The notes under the pieces were generated by a model, which worked only from the letters and a program-made list of their open reading frames with translations, ran no database searches and was not told the origin of the DNA. Shown in pieces: positions 9,004 to 16,756 of a DNA stretch of 64,000 bases (the stretch's first letter is position 1; every line of letters starts with the position of its first letter). The DNA is from CAVSRC01 sp963762605. Its GTDB lineage: Bacteria > Pseudomonadota > Alphaproteobacteria > Rhizobiales > Kaistiaceae. A program made the position numbers and the translations under genes. The stretch lies in contig CAVXLJ010000003.1 in the NCBI GenBank assembly GCA_963762605.1, positions 152,630 through 216,629 on the forward strand, given 5' to 3'.

Positions 9004-10004
9004 GCGGCGGAGCTGGAGGACGGCTTAGCCGCAGCCTGCCGACGGCCATGCCTCTGTTGGTTGCCGGCGCGCTAAACGCCATGGCCGGGCAGGCACTGCC
9101 GATGACGCCGTTAAGCCACACGATTTCCGCCCTGGTGCCCTTCACAAACTCCGCCTTTCCCTATGAGGGTTTCGATCCGGAGACCAAGATGCCGTTTCTG
9201 GATATTTCGCAGAATGGACGGCGCGGACATACGTCTGGGCGCGGCGGCGGGATCTACTGGCTGGACACGACCTATTCCGACAATCGCGCGCTGCTCGCGC
9301 TCCCTGAAGGATTCGATCTCAAGCGGTCGGCGGTGCTGGTCGTCTTCTTCCACGGCAACAACGCGACCCTCGAGAATGATGTGATCGGCCGCCAGCAGGT
9401 TGTGGCGCAACTCGCGGCCTCGGGCCTCAACGGTGTGCTTGTCGCACCGCAAATGGCGGTCGACGCGCTCGATTCGAGTGCGGGGCACTTCTGGACGCGG
9501 GGAACGTTTGCGCAATTCCTCCGTGAGGCCGCGGCACACCTTGCCGACTTCTACAAGGACGCGCCGGCGGCGCGCGCACTATTCGACAAACTGCCCGTCG
9601 TGATCGTCGCCTATAGCGGCGGATACGATCCGGCGGCGTTTGCGCTGGCGGTGGGTGGCGCCGGCAATCGCGTCAAGGGTGTGGTCCTGCTCGACGCCGC
9701 CTTCGGCCAGACCGACACATTCGTCGACTGGGTAGCGCGCAACCGGCGGCACGCGTTCTTCTTCAGCGCCTACACCGAGTCATCGGCCGCCGGCAACGCT
9801 GCGATCAAAGCGGGGCTGGCGAACGAAGATGTTGATTATGCCGAGCGGCTGCCCCGCACTCTGGTTCCAGGATCGGTCTCGTTCCTTTCAGTAGATGGAG
9901 CCGACCACGAGGACTTCGTTACCCTGGCTTGGGTCAACCAGCCTCTCGCCTGGCTGCTCGCCCGCATTCCGGGCCTCCCGCGCCCAGCGCGGGTAGATCC
10001 TTGA
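9000..10004 (+). CDS. Predicted exported alpha/beta hydrolase-like protein
   Basis: A 334-residue protein whose start overlaps the previous stop (GCATGA), so it belongs to the same operon. An N-terminal hydrophobic stretch (AMPLLVAGALNAMAG) suggests export. The core looks like an alpha/beta hydrolase: VLVVFFHGNNATLEND (oxyanion-type HG), VVIVAYSGGYDPAAF as a possible nucleophile elbow around the serine, VVLLDAAFGQ, and a late histidine in GADHEDF. The elbow is not a canonical G-x-S-x-G, so catalytic activity is unproven. The context suggests it works with the methyltransferase and spermidine-synthase-like proteins on an envelope substrate. Confidence 0.65.
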   Translation: MSGGAGGRLSRSLPTAMPLLVAGALNAMAGQALPMTPLSHTISALVPFTNSAFPYEGFDPETKMPFLDISQNGRRGHTSGRGGGIYWLDTTYSDNRALLALPEGFDLKRSAVLVVFFHGNNATLENDVIGRQQVVAQLAASGLNGVLVAPQMAVDALDSSAGHFWTRGTFAQFLREAAAHLADFYKDAPAARALFDKLPVVIVAYSGGYDPAAFALAVGGAGNRVKGVVLLDAAFGQTDTFVDWVARNRRHAFFFSAYTESSAAGNAAIKAGLANEDVDYAERLPRTLVPGSVSFLSVDGADHEDFVTLAWVNQPLAWLLARIPGLPRPARVDP

Positions 10005-10185
10005 TCGCAACCTTCCAACACGATGGGCGGCAAGGCGGGGGAGCAGCGCGACAGCACCCTAATTCACTCCTCATTTTGGCGTGTGAGGAAGCGGATCGAT
10101 GGGGTAGCCTGCCTTATCGGCGAGCGAAGTCATCGCCGGGATGGGGCGGCTGGAATTCGGGGCGCGTAACCGAAGGACGACCACG

Positions 10186-10551
10186 ATGAAGCACCGTTTC
10201 TTGCTGATCTCAGCGCTTGCCATGGTTGCCGTGACGAGCTTGCCCGTCATGGCCGCCACGCCGCTGACGCCGGACCAGATCAAAACGACGTTTGGGACGG
10301 GATCGCCCATTCACGGCGTGGCAATGCCGGGGGGCAGACGGTACAGCCTGACGCTGGGCACTGACGGCACCGCCACAATGACGATGCTGAACGACAAGTC
10401 CACGAGAACAGGGACCTGGAACATCTCGAAGACAGGTTACTGCTCGAAATGGGGCAGTAGCGCCGAGCACTGCTACACGATCCAGGAGAACGGCAAACAG
10501 TTCGACGTGCTCAATCACGCGGGGACTGTGATTGCGCGTTGGACGAAGTAG
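10186..10551 (+). CDS. Small secreted protein of unknown function
   Basis: A 121-residue protein with a clear signal peptide (KHRFLLISALAMVAVTSLPV then MAA) and a mature domain of about 95 residues. The mature part is predicted mostly beta (YSLTLGTDGTATMTML, GTWNISKTGYCSKW, CYTIQENGKQFDVLN) and contains two cysteines that could form a disulfide. AAGGA at 10173-10177 supports the ATG at 10186. The composition and pattern recall small periplasmic DUF995-like proteins, but this is a weak comparison and no function is proposed. Confidence 0.7.
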   Translation: MKHRFLLISALAMVAVTSLPVMAATPLTPDQIKTTFGTGSPIHGVAMPGGRRYSLTLGTDGTATMTMLNDKSTRTGTWNISKTGYCSKWGSSAEHCYTIQENGKQFDVLNHAGTVIARWTK

Positions 10552-10746
10552 CCCTGCATCGCAGTAACCAAGTCAGTTGCGGGCGGCAGGGCAAGGGTGA
10601 AAAGGAGTGTTCGAACGTCCGCTGCATGCGGCACCCGCAAACGAGACGTGGGTCAACGGCCCGCGTGGCCGGCGCTCGCCGAGAACGGCAATGAAGATCA
10701 GATTGATCGGGACAACGATTTGCTTTCACCGAGAAGGGCGGGCCGC

Positions 10747-11289
10747 GTGACGCTCGCCGCCGGCTTCCTCTCCTTGCAGCGGATTTCACCAACGGGTCGG
10801 ATTGCCGTCTTGCTGTCCGCCTTCGTCGGCCTCGTCTCGATGACCGGGCATGCAGCGGCGGCCAAGAGCCGTTTCACGCCGCACTTCGTCTCGGTGAGAG
10901 CAAAACCGGCCAATGTGCGTCGCGGTCCTGGCACCGACTACGCCGTCAAGTGGACCTATGTCAGGCGCTGGGAACCGGTGGAGGTCTTCGAGCAGTATGG
11001 CAACTGGCGCCGGGTCCGCGACTGGCAGGGAAACACCGGCTGGATGCTCGAAGCGCTCCTGTCACAACGTCGCCGAACCGCGCTGGTGACTCCGTGGAGT
11101 CACGGACCCAACGTATCGCTTCGTGATCGGCCAAGCGCAAAGGGCCGCGTTCTTGCGTGGCTGAAGCCCGGCGTGAAGGTCCAACTCGCGGGCTGCGACG
11201 GGAAGTGGTGCCGATCGAGCGTTCGCTCCATCAATGGCTTCATAAGGGAAGTGTGGTTGTGGGGCGCATATCCAGGAGAACGGTTCTAG
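10747..11289 (+). CDS. Secreted bacterial SH3-domain protein
   Basis: The protein has an export segment (IAVLLSAFVGLVSMTG then AAA) and two SH3-like repeats. The first is VSVRAKPANVRRGPGTDYAV with a WEPVEVFEQYGNWRRV stretch. The second is NVSLRDRPSAKGRVLAWLKP with VQLAGCDGKWCRS. Such SH3_4 proteins usually bind cell wall or act as periplasmic scaffolds. The GTG at 10747 has a purine-rich AAGGGCGG upstream and places the signal near the N-terminus. A GTG at 10597 would add 50 charged residues and is less likely. It sits next to the peptidoglycan glycosyltransferase gene. Confidence 0.75.
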   Translation: MTLAAGFLSLQRISPTGRIAVLLSAFVGLVSMTGHAAAAKSRFTPHFVSVRAKPANVRRGPGTDYAVKWTYVRRWEPVEVFEQYGNWRRVRDWQGNTGWMLEALLSQRRRTALVTPWSHGPNVSLRDRPSAKGRVLAWLKPGVKVQLAGCDGKWCRSSVRSINGFIREVWLWGAYPGERF

Positions 11290-11375
11290 CGTGTTCCCGA
11301 GCCCGGCAACCATGACTGTGCGATCGACTTGCGATGAGAGGTCAGGACGTCACAACGTCGCGAACAGGCGGTGAC

Positions 11376-12146
11376 ATGTCCACGATCCCGGACGCGCACA
11401 CGTTGGCCTTGGCTCGTTGGATCGGGATCGCCCTTAAAGTCTTGGTGGCTTCAGCCGTGGTCGTGGTCGGCTCCGTTTCGGCCGTTGCCTGGTATTACGG
11501 TCGCAACCTTCCCGATGATCGCAAGATAACCGAATACCATCCGCCTGCAGGCCAACCGTTCGTCGCGATCGGCGACCTGCCGCCCGTGCTCATTCACGCC
11601 TTTCTGTCGGCCGAGGATCGCAACTTCTTCTCCCATCCTGGCATCGACGTCGTGGCCATCGTGCGCGCAATGTTCGTCGACGTCTTCAGAGTCGCATCCG
11701 GTCAAAGGCCGATCGGTGCATCGACGATCACCCAGCAGGTCGTCAGGCACTTTCTGCTCTCTGACAAGCCGACGCTGCGACGAAAGATCGAGGAGATCCT
11801 GCTGGCACTGCGGGTCGAACGCGTCCTGTCCAAGGACCGAATCCTGGAGCTCTACGTCAATACGACCTATCTCGGCTGCCGCAGCTGGGGCGTCGCAGAA
11901 GCCGCGAAGGACTATTTTGACGAGCCCGTCGGCAAGCTGACGCTTGCGCAGGCTGCCCTGATTGCCGGCCTGCCGCAGGCACCGAGCGCCTACAATCCGC
12001 GGCACTTTCCCCTGCTTTCGAAAGAACGACGCAATCACGTCCTCGACCTGATGGCCGAGGACGGCTACGTCACCGCCGAGCAGGCTCGAGCCGCCAAAAA
12101 CACCGCGGTCGGGACCGCTGCGCAACGCCCCGGAAAGCCTTGCTAA
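11376..12146 (+). CDS. Stand-alone peptidoglycan glycosyltransferase (GT51), lacks transpeptidase domain
   Basis: This resembles the N-terminal half of class A penicillin-binding proteins: one membrane helix (residues about 20-40) and then a GT51 domain that polymerises lipid II. Motifs seen are AEDRNFFSHPGID with the catalytic glutamate, IGASTITQQVVRHFL, LRRKIEEILLALRVER and LYVNTTYLGCRSWGVAEAA. It ends at residue 256, shortly after the GT51 domain, whereas PBP1A is about three times longer, and no penicillin-binding motifs follow. It could be a monofunctional enzyme or a gene with a lost 3' part. The start at 11376 follows AGGCGG; an ATG at 11334 is an alternative. Confidence 0.82.
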   Translation: MSTIPDAHTLALARWIGIALKVLVASAVVVVGSVSAVAWYYGRNLPDDRKITEYHPPAGQPFVAIGDLPPVLIHAFLSAEDRNFFSHPGIDVVAIVRAMFVDVFRVASGQRPIGASTITQQVVRHFLLSDKPTLRRKIEEILLALRVERVLSKDRILELYVNTTYLGCRSWGVAEAAKDYFDEPVGKLTLAQAALIAGLPQAPSAYNPRHFPLLSKERRNHVLDLMAEDGYVTAEQARAAKNTAVGTAAQRPGKPC

Positions 12147-12223
12147 ATTCAAGAACCAGGTAGGGATTGTGGAGCATGCGATACTCATCGCTCACGGGAA
12201 ATCCCTGGCCGCACATTCGAACT

Positions 12224-13296
12224 TCACTCTGCGGCGTTTGGCGCGGGTTCTGGTGCAGCAGCGTGTGAGGTGGCTATCGACAGGTCAGCGAGATGCGCAA
12301 TCAGCAACCCGACCATGGCGAATGAGATCACCAGGTGGCAAACGGCCAGAGGAAGCATAGCCGCCGACAGGATTGTTGCGACGCCGAGACAAGCTTGCGC
12401 CAGCACAAGGGCGGCTGTCCATGCTGCCGCGCGTCGTATGTCGCTTTGAGCGAACGACGGATGGCGACTGACGATCACGAGGCCAGCTGCATACAGCAGA
12501 ATCACGTAGCCAAGCAGCCTATGCGCGAATTGCACGCTCAGTGCATTCTCAACCAGGTTCTTCCACCACGGTGAAAAGAACCAAAGACCCTCGGGAACCA
12601 ACGCGCCATCCATCAGCGGCCAGGTGTTGAAGACGGTGCCGGCTCGAAGGCCCGCGACGAACGCGCCACCAATCACCTGAACGAAGACGAGGGCAGCGAG
12701 GCCGGCAACAGCCCAGAGCCAGCGGGCAGACGCGGGCAGTCCCGCCGCCGCCCCGCCGTGGTGCTCCTGGCAAGCCAGATGCTCCACGCAAACAGGAGGC
12801 AAGCCGAGGCTAGCCTTGCGGCGACGACGAATTGCCCCAGATCTTTGCGGTGGCTAAGCCCGGACCAACCCAGCCACCATCCCAGAAGTGCGTGAAACGC
12901 ACCAAGAAGAATCAAGACCCAGAACCCACGTCCGATTTGCTGTGCTCCGTGACTGCGTGTGATCAGGACGGCTAACCCGATCACCAGAAAAATATCGATC
13001 ACATGCACGGCGAGCAGACGCGCCCACTCCAACAGGTAAGCATGTTCGAATTGAATGAAGGTCATGCCGGCGTCCTCGTCGACGCTAAAGCCCGGAATCT
13101 GTCGGAACCGCTCGAAAAGCATCTGCCAATCGTGTGTCGAGAGCGGCGGCAGGAAGCTGCTGATAGGAGCGAAAGTCCCGACCAGCGGTCCGGAATGGTC
13201 AAGGCGGGACAATGCACCGAACAGGACCAGGAAAAGAACTAGTAATGCAATCAGATAAAGCCATTGCCGGAGCAACGGTTCCTGTTCATCAGCCAT
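12224..13296 (-). pseudogene. CtaA/COX15-like haem A synthase, frameshifted
   Basis: Two overlapping frames together encode a CtaA/COX15-like polytopic membrane protein, which in intact form oxidises haem O to haem A for cytochrome oxidase. The first frame (from ATG 13296) has LSRLDHSGP and the SSFLPPLSTHDWQ segment. The second has GGAFVAGLRAG, FNTWPLMDGALVPEG, FAHRLLGY and LAQACLGVATIL. The switch lies near 12770-12800. The first conserved histidine region reads EWARLLAVHVID where relatives have EYxHR, so a haem ligand also seems lost. Either a decayed paralogue or, less likely, a sequencing error; the altered motif favours decay. Confidence 0.75.
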
Positions 13297-13354
13297 TCGG
13301 TGATCCAGGGTGCCTAGACTGGCCTTCGTCACTTCATATGGACCTTGGCACTCC

Positions 13355-13781
13355 TCACTGCGGGGCTGCACCATTCGGAAACGGCTGCATGTACATACTC
13401 AGATACAGCGCGGTGAGCAGCGGATAAGCAACGGATACCAACTTTGCGGCGTAAAGCCGGTCGGAACCGATCGCGTCAAGCATCACGACGCTACCGACGT
13501 GCGCGGACAGGTCCAGCATCTTTACCGCGTCATTGGGCGATGTGGCGGCAACTTCAACCTCGCCTCCCACAAGAGGATCGTTGTCCATCGATGAGAGCAT
13601 GATGACCAGCCTATTCGGCGCCGAGACGTAACCGATCACGCAGGTGTTGACGACGGTGGTCGGACATAGAACTCAATACCGGCGAAGTTTGTGCCTCGGC
13701 CGCCGAAGAGCCCGGAGCCGTGAACATGATGACGACCAAGACGGCGGCGAAAAGCGACCGGCAAGCAGCTTGGCACCACAT
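13355..13781 (-). pseudogene. Degenerate secreted protein of unknown function
   Basis: From ATG 13781 a signal-peptide-like stretch (SLFAAVLVVIMFTAPGSSAA) is followed by a frame that stops at 13611. A protein-like continuation (SAPNRLVIMLSSMDNDPLVG, then MLDLSAHVG and LYAAKLVSVAYPLL) lies in another frame and ends at 13355. A shift near 13665 would join them. I do not recognise the family. It follows the FtsX fragment on the same strand and may once have been co-transcribed with it. Confidence 0.3.
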
Positions 13782-13813
13782 CTGAGATGTGGTGTGAATT
13801 GTGATCACATTGC

Positions 13814-14158
13814 TCACGCGGTCTCTCGCAGCACGGCGATCGGCGAACGCTCGACGCGACGACCAGCAACAGCAACGGCGACAATGACAGAGACGAGAGT
13901 CGTCACGATCAACACACTGATATAGAACCACGGAACCGAGAGGCCTTCCGGAGGCGGATCGAAGACGCCGGTGAGCAGCTTGACGAGCATCCATGCGACC
14001 ACCGAGCCCGTTATGGCGCCGCTTATTGCGCCTGCGATGAGGATCAGTGCTGCTTCGCCTCTTAGGAATGCAAACAGCTGATGCCGCCGTGCCCCTAGCG
14101 CCGTCATGATGGCAAAGCTGCGTCGCCGGTCCAGCACGCCGAGGGCAAGCACCAGCCC
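13814..14158 (-). pseudogene. FtsX/MacB-type ABC permease, C-terminal fragment
   Basis: About 115 residues match the end of FtsX-like permeases: VLDRRRSFAIMTALGARRHQL, then three membrane stretches, and the ending RRVERSPIAVLRETA typical of MacB/LolC-type permeases. Upstream the frame runs into sequence that on the plus strand is the end of an IS21-type istB gene, so the rest of the permease was lost at that insertion. The partner ATPase is not in the window. Confidence 0.75.
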
Positions 14159-14331
14159 TGCGACATCGTCGAGACTGGCAACGAAAGTTGGCGCTTCAAG
14201 AACCGCGCCTGACCATCTGCAGCCGCTCGCTCGCTACGGCGCTCGTGACGGCGCGCTCGCTCGCGGCTGCTACCAAGGGGTCAACATTGGAAGCCGATCA
14301 GGGGTCAATTTTGGACGCTGATTGACAGATG
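14159..14331 (+). mobile_element. IS21-family relic (3' end of istB and terminal repeats)
   Basis: The plus strand encodes the last residues of an IstB protein (CDIVETGNES then RFKNRA and stop at 14207-14209), nearly identical to the end of the istB gene at 43569-44300. Downstream is the same non-coding tail: a GCAGCCGC/GCGGCTGC inverted repeat and two AGGGGTCA end motifs, finishing near TTTTGGACGCTGATTGACA. Only the terminal ~170 bases of the element remain. They truncate the FtsX permease on the left and abut a recombinase tail on the right. Confidence 0.7.
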
Positions 14332-14624
14332 CGGCGCAACCTTCCAAACGGACTGACAACGATCCGCTGCTCGCGGCGCTTGCCCGAGCCTACCGCTGGC
14401 AGCGCCTGGTCGACAACGGCACGCACAACTCCCTCAACGAACTCGCTGCCACCGAAGGTGTCGATCGCTCGCGCGTCGGTAAAATCATACGCCTCATCCT
14501 GCTCGCTCCCGACCTGATCGAAGCCATCCTCGACGGGACTGAGCCGGAGACGATGACCCTCGATCAGCTGTTCGCACCCTTCGCGATCGAATGGTGGCGG
14601 CAGAGAGCCGGGTTCCTAGGATAA
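14322..14624 (+). pseudogene. Site-specific recombinase C-terminal tail
   Basis: About 90 residues resemble the C-terminal tail found on large serine recombinases in alphaproteobacterial phage and island regions: ALARAYRWQRLVDNG, then a helix-turn-helix stretch (LNELAATEGVDRSRVGKIIR), LLAPDLIEAILDG and LDQLFAPFAIEWWRQR. The first codons come from the adjoining IS21 end, so the recombinase body is missing and the apparent TTG start is accidental. It could also be a free-standing small HTH protein. Confidence 0.5.
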
Positions 14625-14963
14625 AGAGGGACGCAAGTCTGCTTACGACCCAATGCGGACATCAACGATCCAATAAGCTGCCCGGGAACAGCAATCAGAC
14701 CAATGCTTAGCCGTGCGGCAGCCGGGCTCTCCCAATTCTGCCTTTCGTTGCCATCATGGGACTGTCAAAGTTGGTGCCGACGCGACCACGACGAACCCCG
14801 GGGGGACTTGTCTTATGGATATGGACTTCGCTACAGGGTTACCCAACGCAACCATGCACCCCCGGAAATCTGATGGAGACATGCGTCCCCGATCTTCAAT
14901 CATACGGTGTGAGGATTGTGCCTGTTGGTTGTCAAAAGTAATTTGCTTCTTGGTATCGCTGGG
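14625..14963. other. Intergenic region with no recognised gene
   Basis: No reading frame with protein-like composition was found between the recombinase tail and the carrier protein gene. It should hold the promoter of the carrier protein-ligase pair, but I see no clear promoter boxes. Confidence 0.4.
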
Positions 14964-15224
14964 GTGACCGTCGTGCCTTCGGAAGATGAGATTGCCAACG
15001 AGATCGCGCATCTGTTTGCACAAGAGCTGGACGTGCCCGAAGTTGGCCTGGATACGCATTTCATTTTCACGGGTGGTGATTCAATGAATGCCGAGAGCCT
15101 GATGACGGCGGTCTCAAGCGCGTTCGGTGTTCGCCTGAAGACAGCAGTCTTGCTCGATGCGCCGACACCGAGGGCCCTTGCTCGAGTGGTCATGAGCAGA
15201 CTGCCCGAGGATCAGTCTCTCTAG
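14964..15224 (+). CDS. Acyl carrier protein-like protein
   Basis: A small stand-alone carrier protein (86 residues from GTG 14964). The phosphopantetheine site is FTGGDSMNAESLM, with the attachment serine after the aspartate, and the acidic N-terminal helix (EDEIANEIAHLFAQEL) is typical. The start is uncertain: a TTG at 14916 would add 16 residues, and neither has a strong ribosome binding site. It lies 50 bases before an AMP-forming ligase, which suggests the ligase loads an acyl or aryl group onto this protein as in small NRPS/PKS-like starter modules. Confidence 0.78.
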   Translation: MTVVPSEDEIANEIAHLFAQELDVPEVGLDTHFIFTGGDSMNAESLMTAVSSAFGVRLKTAVLLDAPTPRALARVVMSRLPEDQSL

Positions 15225-15274
15225 GTTCTGGGCACCGCAAGGTCATGTTTTTCGCTGCACCAGGCAGGTAACAA

Positions 15275-16756
15275 GTGGGTTTCGGACGCGACTTCTTTGC
15301 GGCGTGTCGGGTTCACGGTGATCGCGTTGCAATCGTGACCGACCGTGAAACAATCACCTATAGCCGCCTGCTCCAGGAGGTTGCGTTCGTCGCGGCCAAT
15401 TTCCGCGCAACAGGCGTGACCGCCGGCAGTCTTGTTGGTCTGGCTTTGCAGGATTCGGTCGAAGGTCTCCTTGCCATCTTAGCTTGCTGGCGATTGTCGG
15501 CGACCGCCGCAATGATCGATTTCCGGACGCCGCGAGACCGGCGGCAATCCTTGGCGCGTGACTTCAATCTGGCGATCGTCTTCGAGAGCGCGCTTGTGCC
15601 CGGAGACAGTACCTATCCGAGCGCCGTTTTTGCCCGCGAATGGCGTGTGTCGGGTCCCCCCGGGGATCTTCCGCCACCGAGCGACGATCGACACCCCGCG
15701 TTTCTTCTCACCACGTCCGGTACCACCGGCATGCCAAAAGCCTACGTCCAGACGTACGATGTGCTCGCGGCGCGCATTGCGGAACGACGGATCTTCATCG
15801 ACTCCGGTGCGATGCGCTTCCTGACGCCGATGGCGTTGACCTATTCGGCGACCCGCCATCAGATTTTCGGTTACCTGATGCGTGGCGGGACGGTCCGTCT
15901 GGTGCCTCCGCTGTTTTCACCGTCCGAGCTGGCAGAGGAGCTGCTCGGGTTCGGCGCGTCCGGGACGGCGCTGCCGCCGCCGGTTATTGCCCGCCTTGTC
16001 CGCGAGGCCGGTACGAGGCAGGAGCCGCTCTTTGCAAAGCTCACCGTTCTCGCCAGTTTTGGCGGTCCTGCCCGGGCCGACGACAAGGTGGCCGCGTATC
16101 TGAACCTGAGCCCGGGCTACAGAATGGCATATGCCTCCAGCCTCACAGGGATGATCGCGATCCTGTCTGGGCCCGACGTCCTCAGGAAGCCGGAGACGAC
16201 CGGACAGACTGCCCCGGGTGTACGGATCGCGGTCATTGACGACGATGGAGCGACCCTGCCACCGGGCGAGACCGGCCGGATAAAGGCGTGGACACCCAGC
16301 GTCGCACCGATGGTCGTGACACTCGGAGGACAGACCACCGTCGACCAGGGAACCATGGGCGATGGCTGGGGTATCCCGGGTGACCTCGGTTTCCTCGACA
16401 GCGAATCGTTTCTGACGCTCGTCGACCGGCAGGCGGACGTCATTGTCCGGGGCGGCGTCAACGTGGCGCCGCAGGAACTTGAGAAGCTGATTGCCCGCCA
16501 TCCGCGCGTCGTCGAAGTCGCGGTGGTCGGCTTTCCGGATGACACGATGGGTCAGGAGATCGCGGCATTCATCGTCACCGACGGCGCAACGGTCGACGAA
16601 TTCAAGCATTTCATGCGTTTAGCCATTGCGCCCGACCGAAGGCCACGCGAAGTCAGACTGGTTCCATCGCTTCCCTACAACGAACACGGGAAGCTCATGC
16701 GGCGCCGGCTCGCCGCGACGCTTTCGCCGCGCTCAGAGCCAAGCGAAACCGGTTAG
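15275..16756 (+). CDS. AMP-dependent acyl/aryl-CoA (or ACP) ligase
   Basis: A 493-residue member of the ANL superfamily, which activates a carboxylate as the adenylate and transfers it to a thiol. Motifs in order: LLTTSGTTGMPKA (P-loop, about residue 147), MAYASSLTGMI (A5 region), GDLGFLDSESFLTLVDRQAD (A7/A8), GGVNVAPQELE, and NEHGKLMRRRL with the catalytic lysine near the end. The GTG start at 15275 follows AGGCAGG. The substrate cannot be read from sequence. Its neighbour is an acyl carrier protein, and its 3' end overlaps the convergent transporter gene by 24 bases. Confidence 0.88.
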   Translation: MGFGRDFFAACRVHGDRVAIVTDRETITYSRLLQEVAFVAANFRATGVTAGSLVGLALQDSVEGLLAILACWRLSATAAMIDFRTPRDRRQSLARDFNLAIVFESALVPGDSTYPSAVFAREWRVSGPPGDLPPPSDDRHPAFLLTTSGTTGMPKAYVQTYDVLAARIAERRIFIDSGAMRFLTPMALTYSATRHQIFGYLMRGGTVRLVPPLFSPSELAEELLGFGASGTALPPPVIARLVREAGTRQEPLFAKLTVLASFGGPARADDKVAAYLNLSPGYRMAYASSLTGMIAILSGPDVLRKPETTGQTAPGVRIAVIDDDGATLPPGETGRIKAWTPSVAPMVVTLGGQTTVDQGTMGDGWGIPGDLGFLDSESFLTLVDRQADVIVRGGVNVAPQELEKLIARHPRVVEVAVVGFPDDTMGQEIAAFIVTDGATVDEFKHFMRLAIAPDRRPREVRLVPSLPYNEHGKLMRRRLAATLSPRSEPSETG

